From Nitrospina sp. (GTDB lineage Bacteria > Nitrospinota > Nitrospinia > Nitrospinales > VA-1), in contig JABHTG010000057.1 of assembly GCA_018697205.1 (NCBI GenBank), positions 124,001 through 188,000 of the forward strand: DNA of 64,000 bases, written 5' to 3'. Below, piece after piece: positions 26,692-35,400 of this stretch; the stretch's first letter is position 1; the number at the start of each line of letters is the position of its first letter. Both the position numbers and the translations under genes were made by a program. The notes under the pieces are model-generated. The model saw only the letters and a program-made list of their open reading frames with translations. It was not told where the DNA came from and made no database searches.

Positions 26692-27737
26692 TTAAAAATC
26701 TAAGCTATCGAGATGCAATAAATCTAGCCATGATCCAAGAAATGGACCGAGACTCAAATATCTTTGTTTATGGATTGGATGTGTCTGACCACAAGCGAAT
26801 CTTTGGAAGCACCATAGGCTTGGTCGAAAAGTTTGGCTCTGAACGCTGCTTTGGAACGCCTTTAGCAGAGGATGCTATGACTGGCTTTGCACTTGGTTCT
26901 GCAATTAATGGAATGCGCCCAATTCACATCCACATACGGGCCGATTTTCTTATGTTAGCTATGAACCAGATTATTAATATGATTTCCAACTTTCGGTACA
27001 TGACCGGAGGTAAATTGCAAATACCACTTGTAATTCGTGCCATCATTGGACGAGGGTGGGGACAGTCTGCACAACACAGCAAAAGCCTCCATTCTTTTTT
27101 TGCTCATGTACCAGGGCTAAAAGTAGTTATGCCAACAACGCCTGCAGATGCTAAAGGGCTGCTCGCATCATCTATCCGCGACGACAATCCTGTTATCTTT
27201 CTGGAACATCGATGGCTGTATGATATTGTCGATGAAGTAAACACTGATCCGGAAGCTTTACTTCCATTAGGCGAACCTAATTTATTAAGAAATGGAAATG
27301 ACATAACGGTCGTAGCAACTTCATGGATGAATGTAGAAGCTATGAAAGCTGCCGAAGTATTAAAAAAATATTACGGAATAAATGTAGAGATCATTGATCC
27401 ACGCACAATAGCTCCGCTCGACTTTAGTATGATGTACGACTCAGTGAATAAAACGAAGTACTGCATCGTCGCCGATTATGATTGGCTTTACTGTGGCTTT
27501 AGCGCCGAAGTAGCTGCAAGAATTTCAGAACACTGCTTTAATAAACTTCAAGCTCCTGTTGCGCGATTAGGATTCAGTCCAACACCATGCCCAACCTCAA
27601 GACCTCTTGAAAATAAGTTTTACTCAAATGCTATTGATATTATTCGACTAGTAGAAAAAATATTAAATTTAAAATCTGTAGAGTTGACTAAAGAAGAGTT
27701 TTACAACTATGAAAATAAGTTCAAAGGTCCATTTTAA
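26688..27737 (+). CDS. Thiamine diphosphate-dependent E1 component, beta subunit
   Basis: 349 residues: a transketolase-like pyrimidine domain (FGTPLAEDAMTGFALGSAING, with the Glu that activates TPP) and a C-terminal transketolase domain (DITVVATSWMN, EIIDPRTIAPLD-like strand). GWGQSAQHSKSLHSFFAHVPGLKVVMP is the conserved E1-beta stretch with the active-site His pair region. It is translationally coupled to the alpha gene by an ATGA overlap, so an alpha2-beta2 tetramer is expected. Like its partner it has no E2/E3 companions, and it sits directly before a ColD-like dehydratase gene 43 bases away. Together these suggest a carboligase acting on a nucleotide-linked keto-sugar. Confidence 0.87.
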   Translation: MIKNLSYRDAINLAMIQEMDRDSNIFVYGLDVSDHKRIFGSTIGLVEKFGSERCFGTPLAEDAMTGFALGSAINGMRPIHIHIRADFLMLAMNQIINMISNFRYMTGGKLQIPLVIRAIIGRGWGQSAQHSKSLHSFFAHVPGLKVVMPTTPADAKGLLASSIRDDNPVIFLEHRWLYDIVDEVNTDPEALLPLGEPNLLRNGNDITVVATSWMNVEAMKAAEVLKKYYGINVEIIDPRTIAPLDFSMMYDSVNKTKYCIVADYDWLYCGFSAEVAARISEHCFNKLQAPVARLGFSPTPCPTSRPLENKFYSNAIDIIRLVEKILNLKSVELTKEEFYNYENKFKGPF

Positions 27738-27780
27738 TCAAATCTAATAAAATTTTTACCGAACATCTTTGAGAGAAATA

Positions 27781-28950
27781 ATGTTTTATCCGTTAAGTTC
27801 AAATACCTGGGGCGAAGAAGAAGTAGCAGTTTTTCAAGAGGTGCTGGGAAAAGGTCGCTTTACTATGGGAGAAAGTGTAAAAAAGTTTGAGTCGGCTTTT
27901 GCAGATAAAATAGGCATTAAAAATGCACTCATGGTCAGTTCTGGTTCCATGGCAAACCTGGTAGGCCTTGCAGCATTATTTTATAAAAAAAATAACCCAC
28001 TAAAGCGCGGAGATGAAGTTATTGTACCTTCTATTTCTTGGGCTACGACCTACTACCCTTTGCAACAATACGGCCTAAAATTAAAGTTTCTCGACGTTGA
28101 GATAGATACATTAAATATAGATGTATCTCGACTCGAAGAGGCACTAACTTCAAAAACTCGTATGGTTGTCGCGGTCAGCATTCTTGGCAATCCCTGCGCT
28201 CTAAATATTTTACGCAAATTTTGTGATAGGAATGGATTATACCTTTTTGAAGATAATTGCGAATCTATGGGAGCAACTCTTGATGATAAGCCTTGCGGCA
28301 CTTTTGGAGATATCGCTACATTCAGCACCTTTTTTTCTCACCACATCTCAACTATGGAGGGTGGAATAATTGTTACTAAAGATGAAGAAATCTATCATCT
28401 CGCTAAATCATTGAGAGCTCATGGTTGGACTAGAGACATACCCTCAGGCACATCAATTTATGAGAAAGGTGACGATGATTTTTACGAGGCCTACCGCTTT
28501 ATTCTTCCAGGCTACAACGCACGGCCATTAGAGTTAAGTGGGGCCCTAGGAATAGAGCAACTTAAAAAACTTGACTCTCTGTTAGATATTAGGCGGCAAA
28601 ATGCCCGCCTTTTCGTTGACTTGTTCGCTGACGATGAGCGCTTTATAATTCAAAAAGAGAACGGTTCAAGCAGTTGGTTTTCCTTCACTATTGTTCTCAA
28701 TCCTAAAATTTCCATAAAAAGATCAAAAGTGATTCATGCATTGAGAGATGCTAAAATTGAATTTCGTATCATCACTGGAGGTTGCTTTCTTCGCCATGAC
28801 GTAATTCGTTACTTCGACTATGAAACAGTAGGCAATATTGTCAATGCCAATATTATTCATGACCGTGGTTTTTTTGTTGGCAATCACCCCATGAATCTCG
28901 AGCCTCAAATCAAGAAACTTAAAGATGTTCTTGATAGCGCCACTTGTTAA
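27781..28950 (+). CDS. colD: ColD-like GDP-4-keto-6-deoxy-sugar 3-dehydratase (DegT fold, PLP lysine replaced by His)
   Basis: 389 residues from the ATG at 27781; GAGAG lies just upstream and the earlier in-frame TTG has none. The fold is that of DegT/DnrJ/EryC1/StrS aminotransferases: NALMVSSGSMANLVGLAAL, PSISWATTYYPLQQYG and EDNCESMGATLDDKPCG. At the PLP-lysine position the sequence is FSHHISTMEGG, with His in place of Lys. ColD and RfbH (E1) make the same swap and dehydrate at C3 instead of transaminating. RAHGWTR and LPGYNARPLELSGALGIEQLKKL also agree with ColD as I remember it. No extra Cys set for an RfbH-like [2Fe-2S] cluster is evident, favouring the ColD type. Likely product: a GDP-3,6-dideoxy-4-keto sugar, here perhaps a heptose. 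Confidence 0.82.
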   Translation: MFYPLSSNTWGEEEVAVFQEVLGKGRFTMGESVKKFESAFADKIGIKNALMVSSGSMANLVGLAALFYKKNNPLKRGDEVIVPSISWATTYYPLQQYGLKLKFLDVEIDTLNIDVSRLEEALTSKTRMVVAVSILGNPCALNILRKFCDRNGLYLFEDNCESMGATLDDKPCGTFGDIATFSTFFSHHISTMEGGIIVTKDEEIYHLAKSLRAHGWTRDIPSGTSIYEKGDDDFYEAYRFILPGYNARPLELSGALGIEQLKKLDSLLDIRRQNARLFVDLFADDERFIIQKENGSSSWFSFTIVLNPKISIKRSKVIHALRDAKIEFRIITGGCFLRHDVIRYFDYETVGNIVNANIIHDRGFFVGNHPMNLEPQIKKLKDVLDSATC

Positions 28951-28996
28951 GTTGATAATATTTTCCGATTTCACAATGAAAGGTTAAATTAAAAAA

Positions 28997-29698
28997 GTGG
29001 AAGCAATTATTCTTGCAGGTGGCCTTGGCACTCGATTAAGGTCAGCTGTCCCCAATTTACCAAAACCAATGGCGCCAATTAATGGAAAGCCTTTTTTAGA
29101 ATATCTTTTCGATTACTGGCTACAGCAGGGAATCAAACGTTTTATTTTATCAGTAGGATATAAAGGGGAAGTGATCCGCGAACAATTTGGGACAAAATAT
29201 AAAGATGTAGATTTAAATTATGCAATCGAAAAGGAACCGCTTGGGACCGGAGGAGGTCTTCTTCTTTCAATTAAGCAACTTAAATCACAAAAACCATTTT
29301 TACTCCTTAATGGAGATACGTTTTTTGCTGTGAACCTTAAAAATCTTTTTAAACACCATAATGATTGTAATTCAGATATAACCTTATCACTAGTTAAGAT
29401 TCCCAACAATAAAAGGTATAGTGCTATTTTATTAAACAAATATGGATTGATTAATTCGATTGAACGACGCATAGAATCTTCCAAAGAAGATTTATCCAAT
29501 GGCGGTGTCTATGTAATGAAAAAAAATCTTTTTGAAGAATGCAAATTAACATCAAAAAAAAAATGCTCCCTGGAAAACAACCTTATACCAGACCTATTAA
29601 GCCAAAAGAGACGTGTGTCAGGATTTGTCAGTTCTGCTAAGTTTATCGACATAGGAGTTCCAAGTGATTATAACCGTGCAGAAAAAATTCTTACTTAA
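28997..29698 (+). CDS. hddC: Sugar-1-phosphate guanylyltransferase, HddC-like
   Basis: 233 residues from a GTG start; the frame has no good ATG before the catalytic loop. AIILAGGLGTRLRSAVPNLPKPM is the nucleotide-binding signature (GxGTR...PK) and LLLNGDTFF holds the metal-binding Asp. FIDIGVPSDYNRAEKIL is the typical closing motif. The length is that of the short heptose-1-phosphate nucleotidyltransferases (HddC, about 230 residues), not of the longer glucose or mannose enzymes. With the HddA-like kinase upstream, the expected reaction is D-glycero-alpha-D-manno-heptose 1-phosphate + GTP to GDP-heptose + PPi, supplying the substrate of the dehydratases in this operon. Confidence 0.85.
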   Translation: MEAIILAGGLGTRLRSAVPNLPKPMAPINGKPFLEYLFDYWLQQGIKRFILSVGYKGEVIREQFGTKYKDVDLNYAIEKEPLGTGGGLLLSIKQLKSQKPFLLLNGDTFFAVNLKNLFKHHNDCNSDITLSLVKIPNNKRYSAILLNKYGLINSIERRIESSKEDLSNGGVYVMKKNLFEECKLTSKKKCSLENNLIPDLLSQKRRVSGFVSSAKFIDIGVPSDYNRAEKILT

Positions 29699-29730
29699 GG
29701 TAATAAGAAACTTTAAAAGAGGAATCATTG

Positions 29731-30669
29731 ATGGGTAATAATATTCTGGTGACAGGAGGAGCGGGATACATAGGTTCAATAATGATTCCGGAGCTTTTGC
29801 ACGCAGGGCACAAAGTAACAGTCCTTGATAATCTCATGTATGGTCAGAATAGTCTTGCACATGTTTGCCACAATCCAAACTTTAATGTAGTTCGCGGAGA
29901 TGTCCGACTCAAAGATACGATTGCACCTCTCCTTAAAAAAGCAGAGATTATAATCCCTCTAGCAGCTCTCGTTGGAGCGCCACTTTGTGACTCTGATCCT
30001 ATAGGAGCTAGATCCGTCAATCACGACTCAACGTTAGCTTTACTAAAAATGATTGGAAATGATCAGTGTGTTTTAATGCCCACTACAAACAGCGCATATG
30101 GCACTGGCGACCAAAACAACCATTGTACCGAAGAATCCGAATTACGTCCCATTTCAAGATATGCAAAAGAAAAGGTTGCAGTCGAAAAGGCTCTTATGAG
30201 GCGAAAAAACTCTATAAGTTTTCGTCTAGCCACCGTTTTTGGCATGTCACCACGAATGCGAATTGATCTCCTAGTTAACGACTTTATGTACCGTGCCACA
30301 CATGACGGGTTTATTGTCCTATTCGAGAGCCATTTTAAAAGAAATTTTATCCATATACGCGACGTATCTCGAGTATTTTTACATGCGATTAATAATTATG
30401 AAAAAATGCAGGGAGAAATTTATAATGTCGGCCTTCCTGATACCAACCTATCAAAAAAAGAACTTTGCGAATTAATCCAAAAGTATGTACCAAATTTTGT
30501 GTTTCATGAAGCCCCTATAGGGAAGGATCCTGATCAACGAAACTATATTGTTGCAAATAAAAAAATAAAGGCCTCAAACTTCTCCCCTATTCATTCCCTA
30601 AATTCTGGAATACAAGAACTAGCTAAAGGGTACACTATGATCAAAAACTCCAACTACAGGAACATATAA
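29731..30669 (+). CDS. Extended SDR: nucleotide-sugar epimerase or reductase
   Basis: 312 residues from the ATG at 29731; AGAGGA lies seven bases upstream, so the track's TTG three bases earlier is rejected. ILVTGGAGYIGSIMIPELL is the NAD(P) site (G-x2-G-x2-G). PLAALVGAPLCDSDP, PTTNSAYGTG and SRYAKEK (Y-x3-K) give the catalytic Ser/Thr-Tyr-Lys set. NEPTN-like and GEIYNVG motifs close the domain. In this operon it is the natural candidate for the last step, reducing or epimerising the 4-keto intermediate left by the ColD-like enzyme and the E1 pair, analogous to YerF or ColC. It could also be an independent UDP-hexose epimerase; family-level certainty only. Confidence 0.8.
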   Translation: MGNNILVTGGAGYIGSIMIPELLHAGHKVTVLDNLMYGQNSLAHVCHNPNFNVVRGDVRLKDTIAPLLKKAEIIIPLAALVGAPLCDSDPIGARSVNHDSTLALLKMIGNDQCVLMPTTNSAYGTGDQNNHCTEESELRPISRYAKEKVAVEKALMRRKNSISFRLATVFGMSPRMRIDLLVNDFMYRATHDGFIVLFESHFKRNFIHIRDVSRVFLHAINNYEKMQGEIYNVGLPDTNLSKKELCELIQKYVPNFVFHEAPIGKDPDQRNYIVANKKIKASNFSPIHSLNSGIQELAKGYTMIKNSNYRNI

Positions 30670-30818
30670 TCAGGCTAAACGCTAAAGCTGGGGTAAATGC
30701 TAAATATCTACTCCTGAGCTTTTACCTAAACTTATTTTCTTTAATTCGAAAAAGTGTCTTACTGGGTAAAGTCTACATCAGTAATAAAATTCCTAAATCA
30801 AGAGAAGAAATCAGACAT

Positions 30819-32393
30819 ATGATTCAAGTTTTTAAAAATAAAGAATGGTTATTGTTTTTTTGCATGTTTATAACCATAGCAATAATGTCTTCGCTTAAGT
30901 ACCACAATCTAAACACCACATTTTTCGATTTAGGCTTATTTCTAAATAATTTTTCAATGATTGCCTCAGGCCAGTGGCAATCTTTATTTTTAAGCCACAT
31001 ACAACCATTAGGACTATTTTGGGCTATCCCATTTTATTTTTTTTCTACAGATTTGGCTGCAACAATTATCTTAACTTTTCAGGCGGCATTTTTAGTTTTA
31101 CCAGTAGTCGGTTTATATCGCCACTTCGGGTTAGTTTCTGCTCTCGCCTTCTCATTCTATTTTCCTCTTTGGTACAATGCATTATTCGATTTTCATATGG
31201 ATCATCTTGCTATTCCCATACTATTTGGATTCTTTTTTTATGAACGAAAAGGAAAGTTGTATCAAGCCATTTCCCTAGCAGTGCTTTTATCCTTAGTTAA
31301 AGAACCATTCGCCTTGCAAACGGCATTTTGTGGACTCTATCTGTTAGCCAGAAAAAATTACCTATCCGGTTTTTTCTTAACTCTATTTGGGGTAGCTTAT
31401 TTCACTCTGGCTACTCAATATATGCAGCAATACTTTAATTCGCCTTTCATTAGCATAGTGGGTGGGTGGGATTTAGTCTCGGAAAACACAGCATTTGGCT
31501 GGTTAGGTAATAGCAAGCAAGAAATTATTCTATCTCTTATCACCCAACCTTATTTTGTTCTTTTGGAAATTTTAAATAATGAAGACAAAGTTAAATACTT
31601 TATGTATGTTTTTGGAGCGTTAGGATTTATTCCTCTTTTACGGCCAATTATATTGTTACCTGCAATTCCTATACTTCTAATTTCTCTATTATCAAATATT
31701 CCTGTGCACCACGCTTATAATAATCATTATACAGCAGGGTTAGTTGCACCTATGATCATAGCATTTTCTGAAGGCTTGCCCTCTGCCAAAAATTTATGGC
31801 AAAAAATAAACTTCCCCAAATATCTATTTACCCCAATTTTAATTGGTGGTCTTTTGCTATGCCATATTTTAGCTTCCCCTTCACCTATAAGTAGAATCTT
31901 TTTTATAGAAAAGTCATGGTTTTATCATTACACAGTTTATTTACCGTCTAAACGTACCCAGATGATTAAATCAGCATTAACCAAATATATACCGACAAAC
32001 TCTGAGATTGTAGTCACTACGCAAAATACATTAAACTCAGGTTATCTAAGCAAACATAAAACTATTTTTGTGTTTCCTGATGGCGCTATCGAAAAAGGGT
32101 CTATTCCTAGAATTAATCAGTTAAACTTGGATGGATTTTGGAAATTTATAAAGAACCAAAAGTTAGAAAAAAGTACTACCTCTTCGGCTTGGGCAGACTA
32201 TGTAGTTTTAGACATAAAAAAACCTTGGTTTATTATTAGTCTAGGTTGCTATTGGGTGCAAGGTACATGCCTTAAAGGTCAACAAGAATTCGCAAATAGA
32301 TTTTCTAGTTTAGTTGCAAAAACTAAAGAACATTTTGAAATGGTCTATGAAAATGATGGGTTTATAATTTTAAAATACCGAGGAAGCCTTTAA
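30819..32393 (+). CDS. DUF2079 multi-membrane protein, GT-C-like
   Basis: 524 residues with about nine membrane helices in the first 370. TTFFDLGLFLNNFSMIASGQW and SHIQPLGLFWAIPFYFF match the DUF2079 start, where an acidic DLG loop and a His-containing loop (HIQP) mimic a GT-C active site facing the periplasm; HMDHLAIPILFGFFF is a second signature. The C-terminal 150 residues are soluble (IPTNSEIVVTTQNT, ADYVVLDIKKPWF). Members of this family are thought to move sugars from polyprenyl phosphates, but no member I know has a fixed function. The frame stays open for 150 bases upstream of this ATG without an ATG, GTG or TTG codon; this start has only a weak ribosome site. Confidence 0.75.
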   Translation: MIQVFKNKEWLLFFCMFITIAIMSSLKYHNLNTTFFDLGLFLNNFSMIASGQWQSLFLSHIQPLGLFWAIPFYFFSTDLAATIILTFQAAFLVLPVVGLYRHFGLVSALAFSFYFPLWYNALFDFHMDHLAIPILFGFFFYERKGKLYQAISLAVLLSLVKEPFALQTAFCGLYLLARKNYLSGFFLTLFGVAYFTLATQYMQQYFNSPFISIVGGWDLVSENTAFGWLGNSKQEIILSLITQPYFVLLEILNNEDKVKYFMYVFGALGFIPLLRPIILLPAIPILLISLLSNIPVHHAYNNHYTAGLVAPMIIAFSEGLPSAKNLWQKINFPKYLFTPILIGGLLLCHILASPSPISRIFFIEKSWFYHYTVYLPSKRTQMIKSALTKYIPTNSEIVVTTQNTLNSGYLSKHKTIFVFPDGAIEKGSIPRINQLNLDGFWKFIKNQKLEKSTTSSAWADYVVLDIKKPWFIISLGCYWVQGTCLKGQQEFANRFSSLVAKTKEHFEMVYENDGFIILKYRGSL

Positions 32394-32438
32394 AAAAACT
32401 AGCTCCTGACATCCAATCATACTTAACCTTAGATCAAA

Positions 32439-35400
32439 ATGAATTTCAAAAAAAAATATTTTCTTTTTTTTTATTTAATAACATTTTTTATTTTTTTACC
32501 AAGTTTTGGACTAACAGAAAATTTAACACTCGGAAAAACAAAACTCATAAAAAAAGAAGACGAGGTTAAAAAGTATAATTTATCCGCAAAGGTTATTCCT
32601 ATACAACCTTTATTTAGACTCGAGAAAACCTCATCTCTAAATTGGTCAAAAGATATCCAATCACCTTCATCAAATTGGAAGGGAAAACACAGTGAATATA
32701 ATTGGAAGCCTGATGACCATATGGCATTTATAAATATCCCATTGCACAATAATTTCACTAAAGAAGATAAAACACCCAAAAGCTTAGATGGAATTCAAAT
32801 TGAATATCATGACCTTTTCCCTGAAAACCCATCCCAATTTTCTCTTGAAATGGACGTATTGGATAAAGAAACTACTGGAACAGAAGTAAATAAGTCTATA
32901 TGGAAAAACAAAAGTGTCATCGCGACTTCGAAACAACTTTCATCAAATATTGATAAAGCGCGGACAGTAAGAGATCTCTCTTTGGAAAGCCTATCAAGTT
33001 TCTGGCGACCTGGTTTTATGACTGCAAAAGAAGATCTATTTTCCGCCCCGATGAAAAAAAAGAACAGTATTTACTTATTTAAAAGATCATTAGGCCTTCC
33101 CTTCAAACCAACCTGGAGATACATTCAAGATGATATGATTGCAGAAAACTATGGGGACCACACCGTTGTCCAAAGACGATTTCACATGGATCTCAGGTTT
33201 ATTGAGTTTATTGACATAGTTTTTCGAGATGATGCGACCGAAATAGATTTGCAAAATTTTCGCTGTAATTTTCGAATCGCTTATGCCAAATCACCTAAAA
33301 CGTTGAAAGTTGTTCCGCATTACAAGTTAGCACATGGATTTAACTATGCGGAGTCAACAAACCAAATTCTAAGTATTGGAGGAAAAAAAACTATCCGATT
33401 CAACATTGGTAGTTTCGTTCGCAATGCTTATAAGAATAAAAATGTAGTATTTTTGAAAGAAATGATTATTTTTCTTCCCGGACTTACTGACCAAGTTTTG
33501 TTTAAGCGACCAATTCAATCAATCAAATTTTTTCAAAATGACCAAACAAAGCAACGCATACCCGAAACATTTTTGGATATTTCTTCAACTCAATGGGTTA
33601 AAAAGGATATTGTTTATCTGTTAAAACACGAAATGGGTTTTCCCACTCCTCCAAACTGGCGTTACTCCCAAGATAAAAAGTTTTCTGTATTTGAACGGGC
33701 TTTACATAAAGACTTACATGAAATAAAAAGTATGGACTTTATTTTAAATAAGGGAGTTACGATACCTGATAAAATATTCTGTCAGCTTCAGGTCGGATTT
33801 TCTAATCGCCCTTTTCCTTCTAAAACTATTAATTGCAATAACCTTTCAAAGGAAATTAAAACGATTGATGGGCAACGTTTACTACGAATTCAAATTCATG
33901 ACCTAGTTCACCAGTTTTATGCACAAGGCAAAAAAAGAGTATTTCTTGAAGGGCTAACCTTCTATCTAGCCGGATCCATAAATTACTATATAGAAAACCC
34001 GCCTTTAAAAACCATTCAGTTTTTTAAATTACCCGATCATGAAAGTCGTAAAATATGTTTTAACTCTTCAAAAACCTGTTCACAAACCGAATTTCTATCG
34101 CGGACACATAAACGTTATATAGTAAACATGGCCATGATGAGCGAGTTAATTGGTCCAAGTGCAAAATTGACTGGACTTACTCTTAAAATAAAACCACAAA
34201 TCGCAAAAGCTCCTAGCGGTTTTAAGCTTATAAAAGCTAGAGCAACCCTTCGAACAAAAAATAACAAACTACATTTAAATGACGGTAAAGACTTAGTCCG
34301 GAGGTGGGGAGGACCTTTTTATGATCTTTCAAAACACAGAGATCTTATTGAAAAAGTTCGAGTCAATACATTTTATTCGTTTCAAAGTATCGACAAAAAT
34401 ATCTCCTATGAATCTGGCATAAGTCGGAATTCAGACATTACGATCTTTTCTTCAAAGAATACCCTACACCGCCTGAGGAATAGTAGAGAAGGAATAAACT
34501 GCGATTTTATATTTTTTTCAAAGGATGCCACTCTATTTTTGGAGTTACCATCAATAGGGCCATTTCTGGAAAGCCGTCTGGTCCAATTAGATATAAAGAC
34601 TGACGGTCCATTTAACTTAGTGCCGACAGATCCTTTAATGTCTTGGTCACAAAGTGATGGCAGGATACGGTTCCAGCTAAAAAAGGGAACCACTCCAAAG
34701 TTTAAAATCAATGTATCCTCTGACTTCAGCAATACTTCTCTACGAGATAACCTGCTCTTGAATTTCAAACAGGCTTCTAGCAAATCAATAGCTTCTTTTG
34801 AGACCCGAGGCTTGATAAATATCAAGAAAGTCAAAGTACACGGTATGTCCCCCTTTAGTCAGGACCTTACTGTGTCTTTTTCTAAGCCTAATTCTAGTTC
34901 CTCCAATAAGCCAACCAAAGTAGTTCAGAGTGGTGGCATGAAAATAAGCACACAAAAATATTTTGACAAGTGGAACCTTACAAATAAAGGATTACTATTG
35001 GAAGGGAACGGAAAATGGATTGAGATTGACTGGAAACTTAACTCAAGGTTACATAAAAACTCAAGATTTTTCTTAAAAACTTCTAAAAATACAGACTCTG
35101 TCCTTTCCTCTAAAATCACCCCTTTTTCCGGGGGACAACCACTTCCGCCAATAAAGGCACTCTTAAACCAGCCAATTCAGCTCGGAAGTTCAATTCCGGG
35201 AAATATCGATTCGCTTAAAATTCATTTAAAACTTAATGAAAAGCCATTTAAACTAATTCTCAAAGAGATGGCCATATTTGAACCAATATCTGCGTCAACT
35301 GACCAAATCATTGACCTCTCATCTTTTTTTCATACCTCTTTGCCATTAACCCCTTCAAAAGTTAAAAACGTTCTACCTTCCGAAGTGTCCGTCAAGAAAG

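Noticed and set aside
34406-34834. 142-residue minus-strand ORF
   Set aside because: Antisense to the 1378-residue gene; no motif or start signal.
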